A DNA stretch of 64,000 nucleotides from Streptomyces sp. SirexAA-E (GCF_000177195.2 NC_015953.1:7130001-7194000); one strand, 5' to 3'; shown: positions 1 to 9,523, counted from the first letter of the stretch. Program-made: numbers and translations. Notes: a model not told the origin generated them from the sequence alone.

Positions 1-1621
1 CGGTGACCGGGACGCCGAAGTGGGCGGTGACCGGGTCGCCCTCGCCGGACGTGCCGTCCGGGGTCTCGTACTGGAGGTTCTTCTCGATCTGGCCGTCCCC
101 GTGGCCGGCGACGCGGCGGCCGTTGAGATAGACGGTCACGGTGTCGTCGTAGACGACCGTGCCGAGCAGCCCGGTGATCGCGTCGAGGGAGGTGCGGTCC
201 ATCGAGAAGGAGGTCCGGAAGAAGTACGCCTCGAGGCTGTCGCCCGCGTCCTTACGGAGCGTCAGTCCGGTACGGACGGGGAAGTCGGCGCCGAGGTCGG
301 TGCCGTCGTTCTTCGCACCGAAGGGGCCGGCCGCCTCCTTCCAGGGGACGTCTCCCGGGTCGAAGCCGGTGCGGGTCCACGCCGTGCGGTCCCCGCCTCC
401 GCGTGCCGGGTCGACATCCGGGGTGTCGAGGTAGCTCCAGGTGGTCGATTCGTCGACGACCGCCTTGCCGATGCGGAGGTCGTCGATCCAGCCGGTGGGC
501 TTCGCTCCCGACGTGGCGTGCGGGTCCTCGTAGCGCAGCCGGATCTCACTGACGCGCTGACCGGCGAGGGCACCGAGGTCGGCCGACACGGTGGTCCACT
601 CACCCGGGACGACCGTCGTGCCACCGGACCCCGCCCGGTGGGTGCGCGGGTGCCGGCCGTCCCGGTCGGTGAGGACGACGTCGAGCGCGACGTGGGCGGA
701 GGCGGCGTCGTCCGGGCGGATCGCATAGCTCAGACGGGAGGTGGGCACGAGCGGGACGTCGAGCCCGGAGCGCAGGACCACCGTGGAGGAGGCCGGTCCG
801 GACGCGAGGACGCGGCCCGCGTACCGCAACGCGGCGGAGCCGTCGGCCGCGCCCACCGCATCGGCGCTCTCGACCTCTACCCCCAGTGCCGAGGCAGATG
901 ACCCCGCGGAGCTGCGCAGGGTCCAGTCGGCGAGCTGGAGCTTCTCGCGGTCGGCGGCCGGACCCTCGCACCGGTCGGAGCAGTTGTCGGTGATGCGGAG
1001 CTGGTAGTGGCGGTACGCGTGCACGGTGCCGAGCGGGTAGAAGTTGCTCTGCCCGCGGGCGCCGAAGCGCTGTCCCTTCTCCTGGTCCAGGACCTTCCAC
1101 GAGGAGTGGTCCGCGTCCTTCGCGGCGAGGTCGCTGTCGCTGCCGAGCACGGTCCAGGCGGCGGGATCGCGTGGTGGCGCGTCGTTCGCGGAGGTGAGCG
1201 AGTAGCCCGTGACGGCCGCCGGAGTGCGGAGGGAGTAGATCGCGTGGACGGGTCCGGCCGCGGTGGGCCGTCCGCTGTCACGCGCGTACCACTTGGTGCC
1301 GGGGTCCTGATCGGCGAGGCTCCTGACGCCTTCCGTCGCGCTCGTGTCGTTGGGGTGATCGGAGCGTACGCCGCTCACGGTGGTGGTGACACGGGCGGTC
1401 TCGCCGCGCAGATTCCGGGGGTGTCCCTGGGCCGGGAATCCGGCGGGCCGGGGCGTCCCGGGCTCGTAGGACGTGGCCCAGAACCCGCCCACCTCCGGTG
1501 GCGCGCCGGCTCGGTGGCCGGTGTCGGCCGTGGCCGACCCGGCTCCGAGTGAGCCCGCCAGGAGCACGGCCACGACCACACCGGCTCCCGTACCTCGTCC
1601 ACGTCTGGTGAACACCCGCAC
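1..1621 (-). CDS. Secreted carbohydrate-binding multidomain protein, C-terminus outside window
   Basis: The gene reads leftward from a GTG at 1621, preceded by GGGAAGAGG at good spacing, and runs off the left edge after about 540 codons. The first 33 residues form a signal peptide: a basic start (RVFTRRGRG), a hydrophobic stretch and an ATA-D cleavage site. Residues about 40-210 read like the discoidin (F5/8 type C) module with its YSLTSAND...RDPAAWTVLGS pattern. A jelly-roll-like stretch follows, ending GWIDDLRIG, and then a domain with VYLNGRRVAGHGDGQ. The order resembles the N-terminal part of Streptomyces GH92 alpha-mannosidases, but no catalytic domain is visible here, so the enzyme class is inference; a secreted metallophosphoesterase is an alternative. 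A palindrome about 20 bases upstream suggests sugar-responsive repression. Confidence 0.7.
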   Translation of the reverse strand, partial: MRVFTRRGRGTGAGVVVAVLLAGSLGAGSATADTGHRAGAPPEVGGFWATSYEPGTPRPAGFPAQGHPRNLRGETARVTTTVSGVRSDHPNDTSATEGVRSLADQDPGTKWYARDSGRPTAAGPVHAIYSLRTPAAVTGYSLTSANDAPPRDPAAWTVLGSDSDLAAKDADHSSWKVLDQEKGQRFGARGQSNFYPLGTVHAYRHYQLRITDNCSDRCEGPAADREKLQLADWTLRSSAGSSASALGVEVESADAVGAADGSAALRYAGRVLASGPASSTVVLRSGLDVPLVPTSRLSYAIRPDDAASAHVALDVVLTDRDGRHPRTHRAGSGGTTVVPGEWTTVSADLGALAGQRVSEIRLRYEDPHATSGAKPTGWIDDLRIGKAVVDESTTWSYLDTPDVDPARGGGDRTAWTRTGFDPGDVPWKEAAGPFGAKNDGTDLGADFPVRTGLTLRKDAGDSLEAYFFRTSFSMDRTSLDAITGLLGTVVYDDTVTVYLNGRRVAGHGDGQIEKNLQYETPDGTSGEGDPVTAHFGVPVT

Positions 1622-1640
1622 GACTCACCTCTTCCCGTCA

Positions 1641-1652
1641 GACAACGTTGTC
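1641..1652. promoter_or_regulatory. LacI-type operator-like palindrome
   Basis: GACAACGTTGTC is a perfect 12-bp palindrome 19 bases upstream of the GTG of the leftward secreted-protein gene. LacI-family repressors of actinomycetes commonly bind (TG)ACAACGTTGT(CA), so this is a good candidate operator. The cognate repressor is not in the window. Confidence 0.5.
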
Positions 1653-1773
1653 ATCACTCAGTGAGCCTGAGGGGTTGCAGGGAGCATGTCAATGACCCGG
1701 TGTCCGCGTGTCCCGTTCGGCCGGTGGGGGCCGCCTGGCCGCGCTCTTCACCGGTGCGGCCCTCGACGGCCGG

Positions 1774-2622
1774 TCACCCGTCGTCCACGGGCGTCCCGTA
1801 CCGCGCCAGGTAGTGCCACACCTTCTTGACCGCCTGGGGGTCGTGGCGTCCGGTCCGGTCCGCGTCCCCGATGGCGCGGGGATCGAGCACGCCGTCGACC
1901 GCGATCCGCGTGCCCAGGTCGACGTACTCCTGACCGCGGTAGCCGGGATGACGGCGGAGCTCGCCGACAGTGAGACGGACACCCGTGTGCCATTCCACGG
2001 GGCAGCCGAGACGCCGGGAGGCTGCCTCGACGGCCGTGCCTCGGTAACAGGGGTCCAGAACCAGCGCCTCTACGTGGCGGTCCAGCCGTACCGGCCCGTG
2101 TATCTGCGCCTCGATGTAGTCGTCGAGGTCGTCCTGACGATCGTCGAGGGCGAGGCCGATGAGGCCCATGCGGTCCGCCACGGCGAAATCCGACGGCTCC
2201 AGGCAGCTGTCCGGGTAGCAGAACGTGGTCCGCGCCATGGTCCCGGCCGTCAGCCGGAAGTGGGCGGAGCCGAAGCGCGGCGCCCCGCCGAGCGGCTTGC
2301 GGCGGAAGTCCAGCGCCCCGTAGACCGGCCGCTCGTGCGCGGGCGCGTCGTCGTACGCCCCGCCGAAGATCCGGCTCTCCCAGCGCCACCTGTCACCACC
2401 GGGATACGCGCTCAGCCCGCCGTTGCCGATGCCCGTGACGAACTGCGAGTGGTAGACGCCGTCCTCGGCCAAGGCGTCCAGCAGCAGCGTGCCGCGCAGC
2501 AGACGGTCCGGGTGGAAGTTGAGGGTCACCCGCAGCATCGGATCCACCGGAAGGCCCGACGCCAGTCCCGCGACGTGACGAAGGGCCTGCTCCGGAGCCT
2601 TAAGGGAGCCCGCGTAGGTCAT
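1774..2622 (-). CDS. DUF3626 family protein
   Basis: This is a 282-residue protein. The open frame extends further upstream, but the ATG at 2622 has GGAAGA before it and the family-like sequence begins there. Recognisable DUF3626 features are LNFHPDR near residue 38, the DGVYHSQFVTGIGNGGLSAYPGGD block, RIFGGAYDDAP, ERPVYGALDFRR and APRFGSAHF. The function of the family is unknown; conserved His, Asp and Gly-rich blocks suggest an enzyme, but no reaction can be named. No signal peptide or membrane segment is visible. It stands alone, transcribed away from the GH13 gene. Confidence 0.8.
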   Translation of the reverse strand: MTYAGSLKAPEQALRHVAGLASGLPVDPMLRVTLNFHPDRLLRGTLLLDALAEDGVYHSQFVTGIGNGGLSAYPGGDRWRWESRIFGGAYDDAPAHERPVYGALDFRRKPLGGAPRFGSAHFRLTAGTMARTTFCYPDSCLEPSDFAVADRMGLIGLALDDRQDDLDDYIEAQIHGPVRLDRHVEALVLDPCYRGTAVEAASRRLGCPVEWHTGVRLTVGELRRHPGYRGQEYVDLGTRIAVDGVLDPRAIGDADRTGRHDPQAVKKVWHYLARYGTPVDDG

Positions 2623-2817
2623 CCGCGCAGTCTTCCGCAAGCCGGTCGACCGGTGCACGCGCATTTGCGGGCCGGTGAACCCCGGGACGGGAGAAGGGCA
2701 TGAGGAATGTCGCGGAGCCGCGCGGGGGTGCGGGGGCTTCCCCAGGAAGCGGCGGGCAGGCGACAATGCGGAATGACGGGGCGCCACAGGATGTCCCGCC
2801 GGACGAACGGGGGACCC

Positions 2818-2979
2818 ATGATCGTCGTTCTTTCCGTCGTGGCCGTACTCGCGGTCGCGGTCGGGGCGTGCTCGGCGGCACTCAGGCGCAGAGGCGGCTC
2901 GGGACAAGCCGGGGCTCTGGAGCAGGGCGCGGCGGCACACGGACTCGCGGAGGGACTGGGCGTGACCCCCAGGTCGTGA
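2818..2979 (+). CDS. Small single-pass membrane protein, hypothetical
   Basis: A possible 53-residue protein starts at the ATG at 2818, preceded by a G-rich AACGGGGGACCC. It opens with a hydrophobic segment (MIVVLSVVAVLAVAVGACSA), then a basic RRR turn and a short Gly/Ala-rich tail. The CS pair at the end of the hydrophobic stretch is not a clean lipobox. No family is recognised. It precedes the GH13 gene by about 95 bases on the same strand and could share its transcript. Confidence 0.4.
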   Translation: MIVVLSVVAVLAVAVGACSAALRRRGGSGQAGALEQGAAAHGLAEGLGVTPRS

Positions 2980-3075
2980 CCGCCCTCAGGCCGCCCCCGG
3001 GCACGGCACGCGGGACCGAGCCGCGCGCCCCCGACCGGCGTCCGGCTCCGCAATCGGCACATCGTGAGGTCCGAC

Positions 3076-4809
3076 ATGCCCCTGGACGAAGGAGCCCCCG
3101 CCGACTCCTGGTGGAGCGAGGCGGTGGTCTACCAGATCTACCCACGCAGCTTCGCCGACTCGAACGCGGACGGCGTCGGAGACCTGCAAGGCGTCGTCGA
3201 GCGTCTCGACCACCTCTCCCTGCTCGGTGTCGACGTCCTGTGGCTCTCTCCGGTCCAACCGTCCCCGCACGACGACAACGGCTACGACATCAGCGACTAC
3301 CAGGACATCGACCCGCTCTTCGGCACCCTCGCCGACTTCGACCGGCTACTGGAGGCCGTCCACGGGCGCGGCATGAAGCTCGTCATGGACCTGGTGGTCA
3401 ACCACACCTCCGACGAGCACCCCTGGTTCACTGAGTCCCGCGACGGCGGCCGGCAAGGAAGCAGACGGGACTGGTACATCTGGCGCCCGGCCCGCGACGG
3501 CAGGGAGCCGGGTACGCCCGGCGCCGAACCCAACAACTGGGAGTCGTGGTTCTCCGGGTCCGCGTGGACGTACGACGAGGCCGGCGGTGAGTACTACCTG
3601 CATACGTTCTCCCGCAAGCAGCCCGACCTCAACTGGGAGAACCCCGAGGTCCGCCAGGCGGTCCAGGCGATGATGCGCTGGTGGCTCGACCGGGGCGTCG
3701 ACGGCTTCCGCATGGACGTCATCAACCTCGTCTCCAAGGACCCGGCCCTGCCGGACGGCCACGTCCCCGAGGGCAGCCGCTACGGAGACGGCAGCCCCTT
3801 CTACGTCTGCGGCCCCCGCATCCACGAGTACCTGGCCGAGTTGCACCGCGAGGTCATCGCACCGTGCCCGCGCAGGCTGCTGACGGTCGGTGAGATGCCC
3901 GGTGTCACCGTCGAGGAAGCCAGGCTCTTCACCGATCCCGCCCGCCGTGAACTCGACATGGTCTTCCAGTTCGAGCACGTCGGCCTCGACCAGGGGCCCG
4001 GCGGGAAGTTCGACGTACGCCCGCTGCGGCTGACCGACCTCAAGGCGAGCCTGGGACGCTGGCAGACCGGGCTCGGCGACACCGGCTGGAACAGCCTGTA
4101 CTGGAACAACCACGACCAGGCCCGCGTCGTCTCCCGATTCGGCGACGACAGCCCCGCCCACCGGGACCGCTCCGCCGAACTCCTCGCCACCGTGCTCCAC
4201 CTCCACCGCGGCACGCCCTACGTGTACCAGGGCGAAGAGCTCGGTATGGCCAACGCCCCCTTCGCCTCCATCGAGGACTTCCGCGACATCGAGTCACTCA
4301 ACCATTACCGTGAGCGGACCGCTCTCGGAGTCGACGAGGAGCAGATCCTGGCGGGGTTGCGCGACCGCGGCCGGGACAACGCCCGTACCCCCATGCAGTG
4401 GGACGCCACCCGGCACGCGGGTTTCACCACCGGAACGCCGTGGATCGCGGTGAACCCCGACCACGTCCACGTCAACGCCGAGGCCCAGCTCGCCGACCCG
4501 GACTCCGTCTTCCACCACTACCGCCGCCTCATCGCCCTGCGGCACACCGAACCCGCCGTCACCCACGGCGACTTCCGCATGCTCCACCCCGACCACGAGC
4601 AGCTCTACGCCTTCACCCGCCGTGACAGCGCTTCCGGCACCGAACTGCTGGTCCTCGCGAATTTCGGCGCGACGGACCTCACCGTCGAGCTGCCCGGCGG
4701 ATGGGAGGACAGCGAGACGCTCATCGCCAATCTCCCCGCCCCCGCGCCCCTCACCGCCTCGCACACCCTGCGGCCCTGGGAGGCGCACGTCCACCGCCGC
4801 ACCCTCTGA
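3076..4809 (+). CDS. Alpha-glucosidase / oligo-1,6-glucosidase, GH13
   Basis: This is a 577-residue cytoplasmic glycoside hydrolase of the alpha-amylase clan. The ATG at 3076 was chosen because GAGGT lies 7 bases upstream; an in-frame GTG at 3064 lacks such a site. The (beta/alpha)8 signature regions are all present: YQIYPRSF near the start, MDLVVNHTS, GFRMDVI (nucleophile Asp214), VGEMPG (acid/base Glu273) and NNHDQARVVSRFG (transition-state Asp347). The C-terminal beta domain ends with WEAHVHRR. It probably releases glucose from alpha-1,4 or alpha-1,6 oligosaccharides; the linkage cannot be fixed by eye. No sugar transporter adjoins it. Confidence 0.93.
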   Translation: MPLDEGAPADSWWSEAVVYQIYPRSFADSNADGVGDLQGVVERLDHLSLLGVDVLWLSPVQPSPHDDNGYDISDYQDIDPLFGTLADFDRLLEAVHGRGMKLVMDLVVNHTSDEHPWFTESRDGGRQGSRRDWYIWRPARDGREPGTPGAEPNNWESWFSGSAWTYDEAGGEYYLHTFSRKQPDLNWENPEVRQAVQAMMRWWLDRGVDGFRMDVINLVSKDPALPDGHVPEGSRYGDGSPFYVCGPRIHEYLAELHREVIAPCPRRLLTVGEMPGVTVEEARLFTDPARRELDMVFQFEHVGLDQGPGGKFDVRPLRLTDLKASLGRWQTGLGDTGWNSLYWNNHDQARVVSRFGDDSPAHRDRSAELLATVLHLHRGTPYVYQGEELGMANAPFASIEDFRDIESLNHYRERTALGVDEEQILAGLRDRGRDNARTPMQWDATRHAGFTTGTPWIAVNPDHVHVNAEAQLADPDSVFHHYRRLIALRHTEPAVTHGDFRMLHPDHEQLYAFTRRDSASGTELLVLANFGATDLTVELPGGWEDSETLIANLPAPAPLTASHTLRPWEAHVHRRTL

Positions 4810-4827
4810 TCCTCCCCGTCACCGTCG

Positions 4828-4843
4828 CGTGCGCGGCCGCACG
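4828..4843. terminator. Short GC hairpin between convergent genes
   Basis: CGTGCG and CGCACG flank a CGGC loop just after the GH13 stop and before the end of the convergent DUF421 gene. It is a weak candidate for a bidirectional terminator. Confidence 0.35.
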
Positions 4844-4881
4844 GGCGGCGAGTCCCGGGCGGGACACCGCCGAGCGGAGGG

Positions 4882-5493
4882 TCACCCCGGGGGGCGCCTC
4901 CCGTCGTGTGCGCCTCCTCGGCCCGAAGGCCGGTCCGCCGCGGCGCGCAAAAGGCCCTCGATCGACGCCAGGCGCTCTTCCAGCCGCTGGATGTCGCCGC
5001 GGCTCGCGTTCCCGGCGGACGGTTTGAGTTCCACGATGAGCTGACCGTCCGGTTCCAGGCGTGCCGAAGCGACATCGGAGATCCGCTCCCCGTTCTGTAT
5101 CCGGACGGCGTGTTCGATCTCGGTGGGCCGCACGGCGAGGCGCCTGGTCGCGTTCTCCAGCACCGAGCCGTCCTCGATCACCGTCGTCGGTGTGCCTTCG
5201 AGGAGCCGGGCCACTCGCGTGTCGGCCACTGCCCACCGGTTCATCAGCGCGTTCACGGCGACGAGCGTGACAGCGCCGACGAGGCCGCCCAACAGGCTGT
5301 TGTCCTGGCCGATGATCGCGTTCTGCACCACGTTGGACAGGAGGAAGATGACGACGAAATCGAAGGTGTTGAGGTTGGCCAGACCGCGTTTTCCACTGAA
5401 TCGAAACAGAGCCACCATCGCCGCGTAGACGAAGACGGTGCGCAGCACCTTCTCCGCGATCGGTAGCTGGACCGTCAGCATGTCGTGCCACAC
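4882..5493 (-). CDS. DUF421 (YetF-like) membrane protein
   Basis: This 203-residue protein has three hydrophobic segments in its first 90 residues (VLRTVFVYAAMVALF, FDFVVIFLLSNVVQNAII and LLGGLVGAVTLVAVNAL) followed by a soluble domain. FSGKRGLANLNTFDFVV is typical of the DUF421/YetF family, as is the cytoplasmic part with TRRLAVRPTEIEHAVR. A short charged coil (DIQRLEERLASIEGLL) and a low-complexity tail end the protein. Family members are linked to envelope and sporulation phenotypes in Bacillus, but no biochemical role is established. It has its own promoter region, divergent from the SpoIIE-type gene. Confidence 0.88.
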   Translation of the reverse strand: MWHDMLTVQLPIAEKVLRTVFVYAAMVALFRFSGKRGLANLNTFDFVVIFLLSNVVQNAIIGQDNSLLGGLVGAVTLVAVNALMNRWAVADTRVARLLEGTPTTVIEDGSVLENATRRLAVRPTEIEHAVRIQNGERISDVASARLEPDGQLIVELKPSAGNASRGDIQRLEERLASIEGLLRAAADRPSGRGGAHDGRRPPG

Positions 5494-5748
5494 GGCTACT
5501 CCTTGAGGAGGTCGGTGCCGTAAACATATGCGGCCGCGGGGGGAACGCTTCGTATCTGCGGGCGCGCGTACCGAGCCGCCGGCAGCCGGTCGACCCGGGG
5601 GGAGTCATCGGTCCCCCGCTCCCCGGGTGTCCGCGCCAGGACAGGCGTTGCTCAGCGTTTCCGAGCAGAATGGGCATATCGACCACCTGGTGCGCGGCCG
5701 TCGTTCCGGCGCTCCGAGAGCACCGCGGAGCCGGCCGGGAGGAGGTCC

Positions 5749-7833
5749 ATGAGCTATTCCTTCGAACCGAACGGCGGACTCGATCCGCAGGGCCGTCCGC
5801 AGGCCGCCGCCCGTGTCGCCCTGGCGGTCAACGGCATGGGCAGCTTCACCTGGGACCTGGTCGGCGGCGAGATGCGTTACGACCGCGGCGGCCTCGCCGT
5901 GATGGGGTTCGGACCGGGCGAGTTCGACGGCCGTCTCAGCACACTCGGAGAGCGGATGCTGCCGGTGGAGCTGCCCGCGATCGAGGAGCAGGTGGAACGG
6001 GCGCTGAGGGAACGTTCCGGCTTCAGCCTGTACTTCCGGATCCGCCGCCGCCCGGGCGGCGCGCTGCGATGGACGCACACCCAAGGCCACGTCGTCTGCG
6101 ACCCGCAGGGGCGCCCGGTCCGCGTCATAGGGATCATCCGGGACGCCAGCCAGGAACTGCGTGCCGTCGACCAGACCGAACAACTGCGCGTCGCCAGGAG
6201 CGACCGGCGCCGCCAGGCCGACATCGTCGGCCACGTCAGCGACGCCCTCGTCCCGACCCTCACCGTCGAGGACGTCGCCGAGGCGCTGACCACCACCCGG
6301 CTTCTGGACCGGATCGGCGCCTCCAGCATCATCCTGGGCCTGGTGGACAACGGCCGTATGGGACTGGTCGGCGCGAACGGCGTGGCCGACGACCTCATCC
6401 GCGACTTCCACCTGTCCCGTCTGAACGATCCCCTGCCCCTCACCGACGCGGCCCGCACCCGCGAGGCGGTCTTCCTGACCGACCGTACGGACTTCGTCCG
6501 CCGGTACCCGGCCCTCGAGCCCTACCTGTCGAAGTTCCCGCAGGCCGCAGCGGCGGTCTTCCTCCCGCTGATCGCCCACGACACCCCGATCGGAGCCGTC
6601 GGGCTCACCTACGAGGGCAGGGCCGGCTTCCCGCAGGACGAGCGGACCGTGCTGACCGCGCTGGGCAAGGTCATCGCCCAGTCCCTGCAACGGGCACTCC
6701 TGTACGACCAGGAGCACGAGCTCGCCGCCGGACTGCAGACGGCGATGCTCCCCGGACACCTCCCGGACGCCCCCGGCCTGACCCTCGCGACCCGGTACCA
6801 GCCCACGCGGGCCCGGGGAGGCATCGGCGGCGACTGGTACGACGCCCTCACGCTGTCCGACGGCAGGATCGCCGCGGTCATCGGTGACGTACAGGGCCAC
6901 GACGTGACGGCCGCCGCCGTCATGGGGCAGATCCGCGTCGCCCTGCGCGCCTACGCCGCCGAGGGCCACCCGCCGACCACCGTCATGGCACGCACCTCCG
7001 TCTTCCTGACGGAACTCGGTACCGACCGCTTCGCCACCTGCCTCATCGCCGTGCTCGATCCCCGGACCGGAATGACCTCGATCGTGCGCGCCGGGCACCC
7101 GGAACCCGTGCTTCGGCGCCCGGACGGGACCAGCGCGTGGCTCGACATCCCCGGCGGGCTTCCGCTCGGTCTCGCGGCCCCGGGCGCCCAGCCCGTGTAT
7201 CCGGCCTCGGAGACGGTCCTGGAGCCCGGCTCGACGCTGGTGCTGTGTACGGACGGACTCATCGAGGCCCGCACCGAAGACATCGACGAGGGGCGCAGCC
7301 GGCTCCTCGGTGCCCTGCGCACAGGACCGGGGCGCCCCGACGGCCTGGCCGACCACCTGCTGCACAGCATGGCCGCCTACACGGGGGAGGAGGACGATGT
7401 GGCGCTGCTGATCCTGCGACGCTCCCGAAGCAGACCCTCCCCGGCCCCGCAATGGGAGACCGACATCGCGCCCAACGACCCCGACGCGCTGCGGGCCGCC
7501 CGGCTCGCGCTGCGTACAGCACTGAGCGGCTGGTCACTGGAGGCGCTCAGCGACACCGCCGAGCTGCTCGCCTGCGAACTCGTCACCAACGCCCTCCTCT
7601 ACACGGGCGGCGCCACCACCCTGACGGCCCGGCCGGTCCGGAACGGCGGGCGCGCCCTGCGTCTGACCGTCAGCGACACGTCGCCCGCCTCGCCGCGACG
7701 CCGTGCCGCCACGGAACTGCACACGTCCGGCCGGGGCCTCATGCTCGTCGAGGAGCTCGCCGACGCCTGGGGGATCGAACCACGCGGCAACGGCAAGACC
7801 GTGTGGTGCGAGATACCCCTCGCCGTGCCCTGA
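5749..7833 (+). CDS. PAS-GAF-SpoIIE phosphatase with C-terminal HATPase domain
   Basis: This 694-residue signalling protein starts at an ATG preceded by GGAGGAGG. Residues about 20-140 form a PAS/PAC fold (FTWDLVGGEMRYDRG ... GHVVCDPQGRPVRVIGIIRD). Residues about 160-320 form a GAF domain. Residues about 330-550 are the PP2C-like SpoIIE domain, with GGDWYDALTLSDGRIAAVIGDVQGHD supplying the metal-binding Asp residues and VLCTDGLIEAR near its end. Residues about 565-690 form an anti-sigma-type HATPase with ACELVTNALLYTGG as its N-box. Such proteins control partner-switching sigma factor networks; the stimulus is unknown. The preceding 255 bases (5494-5748) contain no gene. Confidence 0.92.
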   Translation: MSYSFEPNGGLDPQGRPQAAARVALAVNGMGSFTWDLVGGEMRYDRGGLAVMGFGPGEFDGRLSTLGERMLPVELPAIEEQVERALRERSGFSLYFRIRRRPGGALRWTHTQGHVVCDPQGRPVRVIGIIRDASQELRAVDQTEQLRVARSDRRRQADIVGHVSDALVPTLTVEDVAEALTTTRLLDRIGASSIILGLVDNGRMGLVGANGVADDLIRDFHLSRLNDPLPLTDAARTREAVFLTDRTDFVRRYPALEPYLSKFPQAAAAVFLPLIAHDTPIGAVGLTYEGRAGFPQDERTVLTALGKVIAQSLQRALLYDQEHELAAGLQTAMLPGHLPDAPGLTLATRYQPTRARGGIGGDWYDALTLSDGRIAAVIGDVQGHDVTAAAVMGQIRVALRAYAAEGHPPTTVMARTSVFLTELGTDRFATCLIAVLDPRTGMTSIVRAGHPEPVLRRPDGTSAWLDIPGGLPLGLAAPGAQPVYPASETVLEPGSTLVLCTDGLIEARTEDIDEGRSRLLGALRTGPGRPDGLADHLLHSMAAYTGEEDDVALLILRRSRSRPSPAPQWETDIAPNDPDALRAARLALRTALSGWSLEALSDTAELLACELVTNALLYTGGATTLTARPVRNGGRALRLTVSDTSPASPRRRAATELHTSGRGLMLVEELADAWGIEPRGNGKTVWCEIPLAVP

Positions 7834-7939
7834 GGCCCTCCCGTCCGACGGCCCCGCGGTCCCCGCGACAGCGGTGGCCGCCTCGCACGGCGAAGTCGGG
7901 CGCCCTGATCCGCCACGGCGACCGCGCACGTCACTTTCC

Positions 7940-7955
7940 GTGATGTGTGCATCAC
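7940..7955. promoter_or_regulatory. Palindrome upstream of sugar porter
   Basis: GTGATG-TGTG-CATCAC is a perfect 6-bp inverted repeat about 80 bases before the sugar-porter ATG, in a locally AT-richer stretch. It may be an operator controlling the porter/zwf pair. No known repressor site is matched. Confidence 0.35.
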
Positions 7956-8036
7956 TCGATTGCTCCCATTTTTACCGGTATCACCCGAAGAGTGCTGATG
8001 TTGACCGGACGGGCCGTCGAGACACGAGGAAGTGAC

Positions 8037-9503
8037 ATGGTTCAGGGCTTCTCCAGAGAACCAGGCACCCACGGACCGCTCGCCGAGGTGGCCCCGGAGG
8101 GCAGGCGGAAGATCACCCGGTGGGCGGCCGCCATCGCTCTCGGCGGTTTCCTCTTCGGCTTCGACACGGGGGTCGTGTCGGGCGCTCTCCTCTACATCAA
8201 GCAGGACTTCGACCTGAACTCCTTCGAGCAGGGGAGCGTGGTCAGCGTCCTGCTCATCGGCGCGGTGGTCGGTGCCACCTCGGCCGGCCGGATCTCCGAG
8301 AAGTTCGGCCGGCGCAGGGCCCTGGGCGCGATCGGCGTGGTGTTCATCATCGGCACGGCGATCGCGTGCGCGGCGAACGGTTACCTGGTCCTCATGGCGG
8401 GCCGTGTGATTCTTGGTCTCGCCGTCGGAGCGGCGTCGGCGACCGTGCCGGTGTACCTGTCCGAGATCTCGCCGACGAAGATCCGCGGACGGCTGCTCAC
8501 GATGAACCAGTTGATGATCACCGTCGGGATCCTGGTCGCCTACCTCGTCAACCTCGCCTTCTCGAGCAGCGGGATGTGGCGGGCCATGTTCGCCGTCGGC
8601 GCCGTCCCCGCCGCCCTCATGGTGGCGGCCAGCCTCTGGTTCCTCCCCGAGTCGCCGCAGTGGCTCATCTCCCACGGCCAGGTCGACAGGGCGCGTAGAG
8701 GAATCGCCGCGCTCACCGACGAGGCCACGGCGGACGAACTGATCGCGCGGGCCAGGCACCGCATCGAAGCGGAGCGCGCGAAGGAGCAGGGCGACAAGGA
8801 CCCCCACGACTCCGGGGCGGCCGACGGAGGGATCAAGAGGCTTCTCGTCCCCGACGTGCGTCCCGCCCTCGTCGTCGGACTCACGCTCGCCGCCGTACAG
8901 CAGTGCGGCGGCATCAACACGATCATCTACTACGCGCCGACCATCATCCAGCAGACCGGCCTGAACGCGTCGAACTCCATCTTCTACTCCGTCTTCATCG
9001 GCGCGATCAACCTCCTCATGACGCTGGTGGCGATCCGTCTGGTCGACCGGGCGGGCCGCCGGATCATGGTCCTCGTCTCGCTCGCCCTCATGGCGGTCTC
9101 GATCTTCCTGCTGGGCCTGGCGTTCGTGGTCGGCATGAACTCGGTACTGACGCTGCTGTTCATGGTCATCTACATCGCCGCGTACGCGGGCGGCCTCGGC
9201 CCGGTGTTCTGGACACTGCTCGGCGAGATCTTCCCGCCGTCCGTCCGGGCCGAGGGGTCGAGTGTCGCGACGGCGGTCAACTGGGTGGCCAACTTCGCCG
9301 TCAGCCTCGCCTTCCTGCCCCTGGCGGCCGCCATCGGCCAGGGCGAGACGTTCTGGATCTTCGCCGGGATCTGTGTGCTCGCCTTCTTCTTCGTCAGCCG
9401 CTACCTGCCCGAGACCCGTGGCCGTGACCCCGAGCAGATCGAGGCCGCCCTGCAGTCCCGTTTCGGCCACCCGTCCGGCCGACAGCCCACGAAGGCCGTC
9501 TGA
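8037..9503 (+). CDS. MFS sugar porter (sugar:H+ symporter)
   Basis: This 488-residue, 12-helix transporter belongs to the sugar porter family. The ATG at 8037 follows GAGGAAG; the longer upstream frame is not needed. Signatures are GFDTGVVSGALLYI in helix 1, GRISEKFGRRRALG in the loop 2-3, GRVILGLAVGAASATVPVYLSEISP (the PVYxSE motif), QQCGGINTIIYYAP in helix 7 (a hexose-binding signature), DRAGRR and the C-terminal YLPETRGR. This resembles XylE/GalP/GlcP proteins; the exact sugar is undetermined. The next gene, 20 bases on, is glucose-6-phosphate dehydrogenase, which suggests coupled sugar uptake and oxidation. Confidence 0.92.
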   Translation: MVQGFSREPGTHGPLAEVAPEGRRKITRWAAAIALGGFLFGFDTGVVSGALLYIKQDFDLNSFEQGSVVSVLLIGAVVGATSAGRISEKFGRRRALGAIGVVFIIGTAIACAANGYLVLMAGRVILGLAVGAASATVPVYLSEISPTKIRGRLLTMNQLMITVGILVAYLVNLAFSSSGMWRAMFAVGAVPAALMVAASLWFLPESPQWLISHGQVDRARRGIAALTDEATADELIARARHRIEAERAKEQGDKDPHDSGAADGGIKRLLVPDVRPALVVGLTLAAVQQCGGINTIIYYAPTIIQQTGLNASNSIFYSVFIGAINLLMTLVAIRLVDRAGRRIMVLVSLALMAVSIFLLGLAFVVGMNSVLTLLFMVIYIAAYAGGLGPVFWTLLGEIFPPSVRAEGSSVATAVNWVANFAVSLAFLPLAAAIGQGETFWIFAGICVLAFFFVSRYLPETRGRDPEQIEAALQSRFGHPSGRQPTKAV

Positions 9504-9523
9504 GGCCGAGAAAGGACGCCAGG

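Noticed and set aside
2642..2653. CCGGTCGACCGG palindrome, identical to the core of the response-regulator autoregulatory element
   Set aside because: The flanking CTTGT and A-rich bases are missing; a 12-mer of this composition can recur by chance in a genome of this GC content, and it lies by a DUF3626 gene.
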